Source: Bryobacterales bacterium (GTDB lineage: Bacteria > Acidobacteriota > Terriglobia > Bryobacterales > UBA6623). From it: 45,961 bases of DNA. How positions within the stretch are numbered: the stretch's first letter is position 1; each line of letters opens with the position of its first letter. The stretch is taken from assembly GCA_028819575.1 (NCBI GenBank), contig JAPPLB010000171.1:1-45961 (forward strand), given 5' to 3'. The notes under the pieces are model-generated. The model saw nothing but the letters and a program-made list of their open reading frames with translations. It searched no databases and was not told the DNA's origin. The translations under genes were made by a program, and so were the position numbers. Shown here piece after piece: positions 22,574 to 30,053 of the stretch.

Positions 22574-24205
22574 ATGCCTCTCGCCCTCACCGATTTCGAC
22601 CAGACCGGGCACGACCCGGACGCGCTGGCGCTGTTTGTCGCCGCGGCCCCCCCGGACTGGTACGCCGACGCCGATGCCGGCGGGTCGCAGTCGCCCGAGT
22701 CCGGCGAGTTGGGCCTGGGCGATGGCGAGACGCTCATCGCCGGTATCCGCTGGATCTCGAACAACCGTGTCGCGCTACTGGACCGCGACAACCCGCAGGC
22801 GCTGTCGCTGTCCGGCTGGTTCGGCTCGAGCGGGACCTCGCGCTGGGCGCTCCACATCCAGACCGATGACGGCGAGGTTTCGTCGAACCAGGTCCAGTCC
22901 AGCGGCGGCAACGTCGTCCGCATGCAGTTCACCCGTCAGGATGCGTACGCGGTCCTGAATCGCATCGGCTCGGGCGACCGCGTGATCGTGGCCGTGACGC
23001 GCCCGACGCTGCCGCTGGCGGCGTCGCCGGCCGGCGTCGGCGGGTCGATCACCGCCGCCCTGGGCAAGCAGACGGCCGGGACGCTGCAGGTGGCCGCGTC
23101 ACTAACCGGAACCGCCGGGTCGATCACCTCCGCGCTGGGCAAGCAAGCGGCCGGGACGCACCAGGTGGCCGCGAGCCTGGCCGGCGCCGCCGGATCGATC
23201 ACCGCCGCGCTGGGCAAGCAGGCGGGGGCAACGCTGCCGCTTGCCGTGAGCCTGGCCGGGGCCGCCGGGTCGGTCACCGCCGCCCTGAACAAGCAAGCGG
23301 CCGGAACGCTCCAGGTCGCCGCGAGCCTGGCCGGAGCCGCCGGGTCGATCGCCGCCGCCCTGGGCAAGCCGACGCTGCCGCTTGCAGCGTCGCTGGCCGG
23401 GGTTGGCGGGTCGATCGCCGCCGCGCTGGGCAAGCGCGCCCCCGAGCAGCCCCGCGCCGTTCTCGTGGCCTCGCAGGCCTCGATCGAGCGGGGCCGCTCG
23501 CTCGAGTTGCGCTGGACGGCCTCGGACGCCGTCTCGGTCGAGATCGACCAGGGCATCGGCGCGGTTCCGGCTGCCGGAAATCTCCGCGTGGCCCCCGAGG
23601 CCTCGACGACCTGGACGCTGACCGCCTCCGCCTACGGCCTCGAGGCCGTCGCCTCGGTGACCGTCGCGGTCACCCCGCGCGCGCCCTCCGGCGCGGTCTC
23701 GCTGCTGCCGGCGAACGCCACGGCGTTCGAGCGGGCGCTCGAGGCCGCCCTGGCGCAAGACGTCGAGATGCCGATCCGGAAGCTGTGGTCGGCGGCGGAC
23801 TGTCCGCCGGCGTTACTGCCGTACCTGGCGTGGGCGCTGGGGGTCGAGGAGTGGGACCCGGACTGGCCGGCGGCCGTCAAGCGCGCGGCGGTGGCGAACG
23901 CCTTCGCGATCCACCGCGAGAAGGGCACCCTGGCGGGGCTCAAGCGGGTGCTCTCGACGGCCGGCGCCGAGTACGAGTACGTCGAGCGGCCCGCCGGCGT
24001 CGCGATGACGGCGAAGCTGTCGATCCTCAACTCGAACGCCGTCTACCTGCCGGACATCACCCGCGCCATCGGGCGCGTCAAGCGCGCCTCGCTCGAGCTC
24101 GACATCGAGCTGCTGAGCGCCGCCGCGGGGGAGATCCCGATAGCCGGCGGGCTGGGCGCGGCGACCGTAGTCGAGATCGGAGGACTCACCAACCATGCCG
24201 CGTGA
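22574..24205 (+). CDS. I: Tail protein I fused behind a repeat-rich N-terminal region
   Basis: The C-terminal 170 residues of this 543-residue protein (LLPANATAFERALEAALAQ, WALGVEEWDPDWPAAVKRA, REKGTLAGLKRVLSTAGAEY) are the P2 gpI/tail protein I family, which joins fibres to the baseplate. P2 gpI itself is only about 175 residues. Residues 1-140 form an unrelated beta-rich domain (WISNNRVALLDRDNPQALSL). Residues 145-295 hold about seven tandem repeats of the type VAASLAGAAGSITAALGKQ. An Ig-like or BACON-like segment (LELRWTASDAVSVEID) follows at 300-370. The reading frame is continuous. The extra region may extend the fibre attachment or bind host glycans. Confidence 0.85.
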   Translation: MPLALTDFDQTGHDPDALALFVAAAPPDWYADADAGGSQSPESGELGLGDGETLIAGIRWISNNRVALLDRDNPQALSLSGWFGSSGTSRWALHIQTDDGEVSSNQVQSSGGNVVRMQFTRQDAYAVLNRIGSGDRVIVAVTRPTLPLAASPAGVGGSITAALGKQTAGTLQVAASLTGTAGSITSALGKQAAGTHQVAASLAGAAGSITAALGKQAGATLPLAVSLAGAAGSVTAALNKQAAGTLQVAASLAGAAGSIAAALGKPTLPLAASLAGVGGSIAAALGKRAPEQPRAVLVASQASIERGRSLELRWTASDAVSVEIDQGIGAVPAAGNLRVAPEASTTWTLTASAYGLEAVASVTVAVTPRAPSGAVSLLPANATAFERALEAALAQDVEMPIRKLWSAADCPPALLPYLAWALGVEEWDPDWPAAVKRAAVANAFAIHREKGTLAGLKRVLSTAGAEYEYVERPAGVAMTAKLSILNSNAVYLPDITRAIGRVKRASLELDIELLSAAAGEIPIAGGLGAATVVEIGGLTNHAA

Positions 24206-24521
24206 CGAGCCGGCCATGCTCAGCCTGAGTTTCTACCCGGCAGCCGTCCCCGCCGCGAGCGAGGAGGCCGCCTGCCGCGTCTGCGGCTGTGACGAGGCCC
24301 ACCCTCTCCCCCTGGGAGAGGGCCGGGGTGAGGGTCGCGTAGCGATAGAGACCCAACAAGCCCTCGCCGACCTGATCCAGGCCGCCGCGCGGGTGCTCCT
24401 GAGCCAACCCGCAAGCAGCGAGGCTCGCAGAGCCAAGCCCGAGCTCCAGGGTTTGCACGAAACACGAGACACGAATCACGAATCACGGCCTTTAAGCGCC
24501 GGAGGTGCCCATGCCGTTTGA
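24195..24521 (+). CDS. Small ORF overlapping the end of gene I, interrupted by repeats
   Basis: The ATG at 24195 lies inside the end of gene I, and the product reads MPRDEPAMLSLSFYPAAVP, then ETQQALADLIQAAARVLLSQ. The middle is the translated dispersed repeat at 24303-24335, and the end is heptamer repeat. The original gene was probably a 60-70 residue phage protein between I and the fibre gene. Both insertions keep the frame open. It may no longer be functional. Confidence 0.35.
   Translation: MPRDEPAMLSLSFYPAAVPAASEEAACRVCGCDEAHPLPLGEGRGEGRVAIETQQALADLIQAAARVLLSQPASSEARRAKPELQGLHETRDTNHESRPLSAGGAHAV
24303..24335. repeat. Dispersed REP-like repeat with hairpin
   Basis: CCCTCTCCCCCTGGGAGAGG forms a tight hairpin and is followed by GCCGGGGTGAGGG. 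This sequence type is widespread between genes in many proteobacterial and other genomes. Here it sits inside a small reading frame. Confidence 0.7.
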
Positions 24522-25122
24522 GTTGCGGCTGACCGACCTGGGCCGCGCCGCCCTGGCCGACGGTGAAAACCGCGGCACGCAGGCGGTCCGGCTCACCAAG
24601 ATGGCCATCGGCGACGGCTCGGGGATGGGCGGGTCGGCCGACGACGACCGCACGGCGCTGCGCAACCAGCGCGCCGTGGTCGCCGTGGGCGGCTCGACGA
24701 TGGTCTCGGGGCGCATCGCGGTGCGCGGCGAGTTCAACCCGTCCGCGGCCTACGGCGTGACCGAGATGGGGCTGCTGGGGCAGGTCGGAACGGACCCGGA
24801 ATTCCTCGCCGCCTACTGGACCGACGACGGCGAGCGGCTGGCCTCGACGGTCGCCGATACGCGGCTGGTGATCGCCGGCTCGCTCGATATCGCTCCGGCG
24901 GCCGCCGAGGTCAGCGTCAACGTCGACGCCTCGGTCTCGCTCGGCGACCCCGCCCTGAGCGCATTGGTGACGGCCCTGGGCGGCCGGATGGACGCGGCCG
25001 AGACCGACATCGACGCCCTCGAAGCCCGCCCGCAGGGCCTGCTCCTGTGGAGCGGAACCCAGGCTCAATACGATGCGATCGCGGTGAAGGCGGCGAACAC
25101 CCTGTACGTCATCACGACATGA
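24511..25122 (+). CDS. H: Tail fibre protein, N-terminal attachment type (P2 gpH-like, DUF3751)
   Basis: This 203-residue protein begins PFELRLTDLGRAALADGENR and continues VRLTKMAIGDGSGMGGSADD. That is the conserved baseplate-attachment head of P2-like tail fibres (tail-collar fibre, DUF3751). GGAGG five bases upstream fixes the ATG at 24511 rather than the GTG two codons earlier. The C-terminus (LLLWSGTQAQYDAIAVKAAN) is a short fibre-tip-like motif. It is far shorter than full fibres, so receptor binding may be done by the next proteins or by the fibre at 42.7 kb. Confidence 0.85.
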   Translation: MPFELRLTDLGRAALADGENRGTQAVRLTKMAIGDGSGMGGSADDDRTALRNQRAVVAVGGSTMVSGRIAVRGEFNPSAAYGVTEMGLLGQVGTDPEFLAAYWTDDGERLASTVADTRLVIAGSLDIAPAAAEVSVNVDASVSLGDPALSALVTALGGRMDAAETDIDALEARPQGLLLWSGTQAQYDAIAVKAANTLYVITT

Positions 25123-25125
25123 GCG

Positions 25126-25872
25126 ATGCCCACACAACATTTCCGGACCGCATCCATCCCGGCGGAATCGGTCCGGCAAATTCGTCTCTGGCCGGCGGGG
25201 GCGGAGCAGACCGCCCAGCGGATCCATGTCTGGATCGACAGCGTCGAGCGTCTCGTCTGGCAGGCATCGCGCCTCACGAGCCGGTCGACCCGCTACGCGA
25301 CCCGCTACACGACCAGCTACCACACGGGCGTTACGACCAGCCACGACACCGACCACTCGACGAGCAGGTCCACGGACTACCTCACGTACTTTGCCACCGA
25401 TGTGATCACAAGTTGGGATACCCAGGTGCTCACGAGCTGGCTGACGAAGAAATCGACGAGCGAGACGCTCATCATCACCACAACTTGGATGGTCGACGTG
25501 AACACCAGCCGGTTGACCAGCATCACGACCGAGTGGCTCACGTATTACACGACCCACGACGAATTCGAAGACCACGATTTGCAGACCTCGCGGGACACCA
25601 GCCGGTTGACCAGCATCACGACGAGCTGGCTCACGGACGTGACCACCAGCCGGTTGACCAGCAAGACGTCGAGCCGGCTCACGGATGTGTCTACCGACCA
25701 GTTGACGGACCAGACGACGAGCAAGACGACCCGCAAGAAGACCAGCAGATCGACCGCCGGGACGACCAGCTACACGACCGACTACACGACCAGCTACGGC
25801 ACGGGCGGCCCGCTGACCAGCCACGGCACATCCCGCCAAACATCACGCACGACGACCTATTCCACCAATTAG
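25126..25872 (+). CDS. Thr/Ser-rich tetrapeptide-repeat protein, probable fibre
   Basis: After an N-terminal 50 residues (AGAEQTAQRIHVWIDSVERL), the rest of this 248-residue protein is built on a period of four residues. Examples are TSRLTSITTSWLTDVTTSRL and TSKTSSRLTDVSTDQLTDQT, with Thr/Ser in two of every four positions and a rotating Arg, Trp, Tyr or Leu. Such regularity suggests an extended fibre or solenoid with stacked hydroxyl faces. It directly follows the fibre gene with the same strand and spacing. The stop codon touches element A3, so the natural C-terminus may have been lost. The function is unknown; an adhesin is the natural guess. Confidence 0.6.
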   Translation: MPTQHFRTASIPAESVRQIRLWPAGAEQTAQRIHVWIDSVERLVWQASRLTSRSTRYATRYTTSYHTGVTTSHDTDHSTSRSTDYLTYFATDVITSWDTQVLTSWLTKKSTSETLIITTTWMVDVNTSRLTSITTEWLTYYTTHDEFEDHDLQTSRDTSRLTSITTSWLTDVTTSRLTSKTSSRLTDVSTDQLTDQTTSKTTRKKTSRSTAGTTSYTTDYTTSYGTGGPLTSHGTSRQTSRTTTYSTN

Positions 25873-26048
25873 CCTGCATGTCTCACCACCCGACGGCCGA
25901 AGCACGCGATACGACCGCCATGACTTCGTTGCGCTTGCTTGCCGTGCTCGACGTACGGTCAAGTACGCCTGCGCGCGCCAAGCGGCTCGCGCCTCGTCCT
26001 GACGGCCCTCTCACGCACTTCGCCTCGCCGCGTGGTGAGACATGCAGG
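25873..26048. mobile_element. Terminal-inverted-repeat element A3, 176-bp core form
   Basis: It begins CCTGCATGTCTCACCACC and ends with GGTGAGACATGCAGG. It has no nested repeats, and is the same length as A5 in the opposite orientation. Flanks are TTAG and CTAG. The right terminus supplies an ATG (ACATGCAGG) that is in frame with the next gene. Confidence 0.8.
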
Positions 26049-26062
26049 CTAGGCTGCCGCCG

Positions 26063-26971
26063 ATGAGACATCACGTCCCCCCCCAAGCCCGAATGCTGGC
26101 GCGGCAGGTGCGCAGCGACCACCGGCTGCCTGACGACGGCCGGCGCGCCCTGGCGAACCTGACGCGGCTCGAGAAGGCCTACCGCAAGGCGATGTCCCCG
26201 GACGTGCCCAGCTACGACGTGAGCTGCATCCAGGGCGTGGATTTCGACGAATGGCTGTACACCGAGGGCCTGGGCTGCTTCATCGGCTTCACGCAATCGG
26301 TCGAGATCAACGCGCGCCTGTTGCTGGCCGCCGGCGATTGGACCGGCGAACACCGTGTCGATCACGCGGCGGCGATCCGCGCCGGGCTGCGCGACAAGTG
26401 GGCGCTGCCCGCGCTGGCGATCGACCGCGGCCTCAAGGTCTTTTTCCCGCCGGGCAACAACATCGGCTGGATCATCAACACCGACCACGTGCTGCGAGCG
26501 TTCCGCCTGGACGCCTCCTGGCGCCTCAAGCCCCACCCCATCACCAGCGACGAGGACGTGCACCAGGCCAAGCTGGCCTTCGGCGTGACCCGGATTTGCG
26601 ACCGCGACACCAGCGGGATGGCGCTGCTGCGGGCGGCCGAAGAGATCGGATATACGACCGCCAGCGAGATGGGCCTCGTCGGGATGGTCCTCGGCAAGCC
26701 GGCGACGGATTTCAGCAAATTCGAGTTCGAGTCGCACGGGCGCTATCACGCCCTGTATTACGCGGTCAGGCGTATCGGCAGGCCGGAGGCGCTGCTGAAC
26801 CGCTGGGTCAACTGCCCGTGGTCCGGCATCGTCCCTCTCGACATGCCCAACGACGAGGCGCTGGAGCGTTTCCGGCAATACAAGGCTCGGACACTCGAGC
26901 TGCGCCGCCGGTACGAACCTCTCACGAGCCATGTCCCGCGGCCACCGGCGCCCCAGGGAGGCGGCCCGTGA
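26063..26971 (+). CDS. Unknown phage-tail-region protein, about 300 residues
   Basis: This product of 302 residues (from the ATG at 26063) has a typical globular composition, with DVSCIQGVDFDEWLYTEGLG, VFFPPGNNIGWIINTDHVL and SWRLKPHPITSDEDVHQA. The KPHP motif occurs in some glycosyltransferase-like and capsule proteins, but I do not recognise a family. An upstream in-frame ATG inside element A3 would add seven residues. It lies between the fibre genes and the sheath gene, where P2-like phages carry fibre-assembly or host-modifying proteins. Expression may depend on the element, since no clear ribosome-binding site is visible. Confidence 0.55.
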   Translation: MRHHVPPQARMLARQVRSDHRLPDDGRRALANLTRLEKAYRKAMSPDVPSYDVSCIQGVDFDEWLYTEGLGCFIGFTQSVEINARLLLAAGDWTGEHRVDHAAAIRAGLRDKWALPALAIDRGLKVFFPPGNNIGWIINTDHVLRAFRLDASWRLKPHPITSDEDVHQAKLAFGVTRICDRDTSGMALLRAAEEIGYTTASEMGLVGMVLGKPATDFSKFEFESHGRYHALYYAVRRIGRPEALLNRWVNCPWSGIVPLDMPNDEALERFRQYKARTLELRRRYEPLTSHVPRPPAPQGGGP

Positions 26972-27038
26972 TGCAACGGAAGTCAGTAGTCAATTTTTAG
27001 TTTCGAGTTTTCAGAACGAAAACCAGGAGGTTTTTCCC

Positions 27039-28412
27039 ATGTCAAACGGATTTCACCACGGAGTCGAAGTCATCGAAATCGATGCCGGCCGCCGCCCGAT
27101 CGAGGGCGTCTCGGCGTCGGTCATCGGGTTGCTGGGCACGGCCCTGAAGGGGCCGGTCAAGGACCCGACCCTGATATCGAGCCGCACCGCCGGCGAGGAG
27201 GTCTTCGGTCCGGCCGGCGGGACGATCCCGGCGGCGATCGCGGCCATCTTCGAGCAGGCATCGGGGCAGGTCGTCGTCGTCAACGCGCTCGACCCGAGCG
27301 TCGACAAGACCTCGGTGGCCGCCGCGGACTACGCACTCGACGGCGACAATCTGCAGCTCCCCGACAAGTACGTGGTCGCCTCGACGGTCGTCGTCAAGAA
27401 CGACGACGGCTCGACGACCTACACGGTCGACGACGACTACACCGTGGACGCCGAAGCGGGCGTGGTCAGGCGCGTCGACAGCGGCGACATCGACGCCGGC
27501 GACACGCTCAAGATCGCCTACGACTACGCCGACGCGGGCCAGGTGACGGACGCCGAGGTGGTCGCGGCGGCGTCGAAGTTCGTCGAGGCCGAGAGCGTGA
27601 CCGGCTCGAAGCCGCGCATCCTGATCGCGCCGGGCTACACCGAGCACGTGACGCGGGCCACCCCGGACGGGCCGCCCACGGCGGCGGCGGTGACGAGCGG
27701 ACTGGTCGCCACCGCCGAGCGGCTGCGGGCGGTGATCGTGGCCGACGGCCCCAACACCACCGACGCCGACGCCATCGCCTACCGCAAGCTGCTCTCGAGC
27801 CGCCGCGTCTACGTGGTCGATCCGGGCGTCAAGCTCGACAACGGCGCCGGCGGCGCCAGCGACGCGCCGGCCTCGGCGCGGATCGCGGGCCTGATCGTGC
27901 GCAACGACCGCGAGCGCGGCTACTGGTCGAGCCCGTCGAACCGCCAGGTCCTGGGGATCTCGGGAGCCTCGCGGGCGATCGACTTCACCCTGGGCGACTC
28001 GGCGTCGAGCGCCAACCTGCTCAACGCCGGCGAGGTGGCGACGATCATCCGCTCGCCCCTGGGCGGCTACCGGCTGTGGGGCAACCGCACCACGAGCGCC
28101 GACGCCAAGTGGGCGTTCCTGGGGGTCGTGCGCACCGCCGACGTCATCAACGAGAGCCTGCTGCGGGCGCACCTGTGGGCGGTGGACCGCAACCTGACGA
28201 AGACCTACGTCGAGGACGTGGTCGAGTCCGTCAACGACTTCCTGCGGCGGCTGGTGGCGCAGGGGGCGATCCTGAGCGGCCGCTGCTGGGCCGACCCCGC
28301 GCGCAACACCGCCGCCGAGCGCGAAGCCGGCCGGGTGTACTTCGACTTCGAGTTCGACCCGCCCAGCCCCGCCGAGAGGATCACCTTCCGCTCGCAGCTC
28401 GTGTCCGGCTAA
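27039..28412 (+). CDS. FI: Contractile tail sheath protein, P2 FI type
   Basis: This 457-residue protein has the start (HHGVEVIEIDAGRRPIEGVS then SVIGLLGTALKGPV) and the end (LVAQGAILSGRCWADPARNT, FEFDPPSPAERITFRSQL) that mark P2 gpFI sheath subunits. AGGAGG precedes the ATG by eight bases. An additional beta domain (DDGSTTYTVDDDYTVDAEAG) is inserted near residues 95-160, as in many sheath proteins. Length and order (sheath, tube, chaperone, tape measure) fit P2. Confidence 0.94.
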   Translation: MSNGFHHGVEVIEIDAGRRPIEGVSASVIGLLGTALKGPVKDPTLISSRTAGEEVFGPAGGTIPAAIAAIFEQASGQVVVVNALDPSVDKTSVAAADYALDGDNLQLPDKYVVASTVVVKNDDGSTTYTVDDDYTVDAEAGVVRRVDSGDIDAGDTLKIAYDYADAGQVTDAEVVAAASKFVEAESVTGSKPRILIAPGYTEHVTRATPDGPPTAAAVTSGLVATAERLRAVIVADGPNTTDADAIAYRKLLSSRRVYVVDPGVKLDNGAGGASDAPASARIAGLIVRNDRERGYWSSPSNRQVLGISGASRAIDFTLGDSASSANLLNAGEVATIIRSPLGGYRLWGNRTTSADAKWAFLGVVRTADVINESLLRAHLWAVDRNLTKTYVEDVVESVNDFLRRLVAQGAILSGRCWADPARNTAAEREAGRVYFDFEFDPPSPAERITFRSQLVSG

Positions 28413-28459
28413 CCACGATTCACTAACCACTATCCACTGATTTCAAGGAGGGCCGAAAA

Positions 28460-28966
28460 ATGGCCATTGAAAGTGTATTACGAGACATCAATTTGTTCGT
28501 GGACGGCCGCGGCTACGCCGGCAAGGTGATGGAGTTCACCCTGCCGAAGCTGACGGTGAAGACCGAGGAGTACCGCGCCGGCGGCATGGACGCGCCGGTC
28601 GAGCTCGACATGGGGCTCGAGAAGCTCGAATGCGACTTCTCGCTCGACTCGGTCGACCGCGACGTGTTGCGGCTGTGGGGCCTGGCGCAGGGCGAGCAGC
28701 CGGCGCTGACCTTCCGCGGCGCGGTCGAGGACCGCAGCGGGACGACCAAGGCCATCGTCGCCCGCACCCGCGGGCAGATCAAGGAGGTCGACTACGGCTC
28801 CTGGAAGCCGGGCGAGAAGGCCACGCTGAAGTTCATGGCGGCGGTCGACTACTACAAGCTCGAGATCGACGGCGAGACGATCCACGAGATCGACATCGAG
28901 AACTACACGCGCATCGTCAACGGCGTCGACCAGGTGGCGGCCCGCCGCGCCGCGCTGGGATTGTAG
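28460..28966 (+). CDS. FII: Tail tube protein, P2 FII type
   Basis: This 168-residue protein (MAIESVLRDINLFVDGRGYA, EFTLPKLTVKTEEYRAGGMD) is a clear P2 gpFII major tail tube subunit. AAGGAGGGCC precedes the start. The C-terminus (YYKLEIDGETIHEIDIENYT) is also present, broken, at 37898-38133, and the N-terminus at 18370. Both duplicates are close enough to serve as internal empty-site references. The gene here is intact. Confidence 0.93.
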   Translation: MAIESVLRDINLFVDGRGYAGKVMEFTLPKLTVKTEEYRAGGMDAPVELDMGLEKLECDFSLDSVDRDVLRLWGLAQGEQPALTFRGAVEDRSGTTKAIVARTRGQIKEVDYGSWKPGEKATLKFMAAVDYYKLEIDGETIHEIDIENYTRIVNGVDQVAARRAALGL

Positions 28967-28973
28967 GCAACAT

Positions 28974-29059
28974 TTTCGTCCGCCGAACCTTTCCCTTTGC
29001 GACGGCGGGCGATCCAGGCGCGCCGGGGGCTCGCGGGAGACCCCGGCCGCCGAACGAAA
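28974..29059 (+). ncRNA. Candidate structured RNA, copy A
   Basis: An outer stem (TTTCGT with ACGAAA) encloses two hairpins: CCGCCG with CGGCGG, and a longer GGCGCGCCGGGG with CCCCGGCCGCC (one bulge). The apical loop is GCTCGCGGGAGA. A second copy at 42526-42608 keeps all three stems with different bases and keeps the loop core CTYGCGGGAG. Its function is unknown. Confidence 0.45.
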
Positions 29060-29072
29060 CACTGACAACTAG

Positions 29073-29258
29073 CCTGTATTTCTCACCACGTGGCGGGGCG
29101 AAGTGCGTGAGAGGTCCGTCAGGACGAGGCGCGAGCCGGGCGGAGGAAAAAGGCGCGAGCCGCTTGGCCTTTAAGGTTTTCACGAATCACGAGACACGAA
29201 ACACGAATCACGGCCTTTTTTTCGCGTGCTTAGACCGTCGGGTGGTGAGAAATGCAGG
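29073..29258. mobile_element. Terminal-inverted-repeat element A4 with perfect CTAG duplication
   Basis: CCTGTATTTCTCACCACG at the left and CGGGTGGTGAGAAATGCAGG at the right are inverted termini. CTAG occurs on both sides (29069-29072 and 29259-29262). Heptamer repeats are nested at about 29174-29220. It sits in the leader of the tail chaperone gene, just before its AGAGGAG site. Confidence 0.85.
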
Positions 29259-29278
29259 CTAGACACTAAGAGGAGACC

Positions 29279-29670
29279 ATGACGAAAATTGAGTTGAAAC
29301 ACCCCATCACCGCTGACGGCCGCGAGGTCGCCGAGCTCACCCTCCGCCGCCCCAAGGTGCGCGACCTCGAACGCATGGACAAGGTGTCCGGAGAGATGGC
29401 CAAGGCGGTCACGATGATCGCCGACCTGGCCGAGATCGCCCCCGACCAGGTCCGCGAGCTCGACGCCGAGGACTTCGCCGCGGCCGCGGAGGCGCTCGGC
29501 GATTTTTTAGCGGTCGGCCCCCCGACATCCGGCAAGCCGTCGGCGACGTAGCGGTAGTGTTCCACTGGCCGCTGTCGGAGTTGCGCGAGATGGAGATCGG
29601 CGAGCTGGTCGACTGGCGCAAGCTGGCGCTCGAACGCGCCAAGGCCATGGCGGGGGCGATGCGAGGATGA
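29279..29670 (+). CDS. Tail assembly chaperone with -1 programmed frameshift
   Basis: Without frameshifting the product is 90 residues, ending at 29551 (MTKIELKHPITADGREVAEL, RRPKVRDLERMDKVSG), the Mu gp41/P2 gpE type. The sequence T TTT TTA at 29503-29509 is a canonical slippery heptamer in the right phase. A shift to -1 continues to 29670 and adds FHWPLSELREMEIGELVDWR, the conserved GpE+E'-type extension. This gives a product of about 130 residues. These two-form chaperones fold the tape-measure protein during tail assembly. The second chaperone, at 45.5 kb, has the same arrangement. Confidence 0.85.
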
Positions 29671-29771
29671 CGATGAGCGTGCCGGCGAGGAAGCCCTCAG
29701 ACCGACAAGCAGGACAACGGATCGCCGCATCAACTTGGCTCGAATGTGAACCTTGGCAGCGAAGAAAAAAA

Positions 29772-29996
29772 CTAGCTTTGGGCGGCGCGGGGCTGCTGGG
29801 AGAACACCTGGACGATCACGTTCTCGAGACTGTCGAGACGGCCCTCCATCCGCGCCATCCGCTCGCGCAGGTCGCCGATGTCATGGTGGAGGCCCGCGAC
29901 CTCCCGGCGCAATTCGGTGATGCCGCGCTGGCCGTTCAGGATCAGGCCGCCCAGAGCGACCGCCGATCCGATCACCGCGTAGAACTCGGGGGTCAT
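29772..29996 (-). CDS. Small membrane protein with coiled coil, antisense to the tail operon
   Basis: This 74-residue protein has one transmembrane segment (YAVIGSAVALGGLIL) followed by a coiled coil, RREVAGLHHDIGDLRERMAR. The ATG follows an extended -10 (TGATACCAT) by six bases, so the transcript should be leaderless. An activator-like palindrome lies upstream of that -10. It is one of three small membrane genes transcribed leftward, each directly before a tape-measure copy. It might be a holin or an immunity-type protein; the sequence does not decide. Confidence 0.6.
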   Translation of the reverse strand: MTPEFYAVIGSAVALGGLILNGQRGITELRREVAGLHHDIGDLRERMARMEGRLDSLENVIVQVFSQQPRAAQS

Positions 29997-30002
29997 GCCG
30001 TC

Positions 30003-30033
30003 ATGGTATCACGGGGACTGGCATATGTCAGTC
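30003..30033 (-). promoter_or_regulatory. Extended -10 promoter with palindrome for the antisense membrane gene
   Basis: On the minus strand GACTGACATATGCCAGTC (30033-30016) is followed by TGATACCAT, six bases, and the ATG at 29996. The dyad differs from the P1-P3 type by one arm position and lacks TTGGCA. It occupies the -35 region, so it may act as an operator or an activator site. Confidence 0.45.
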
Positions 30034-30053
30034 TTCGAACTGGGAACTGAATC

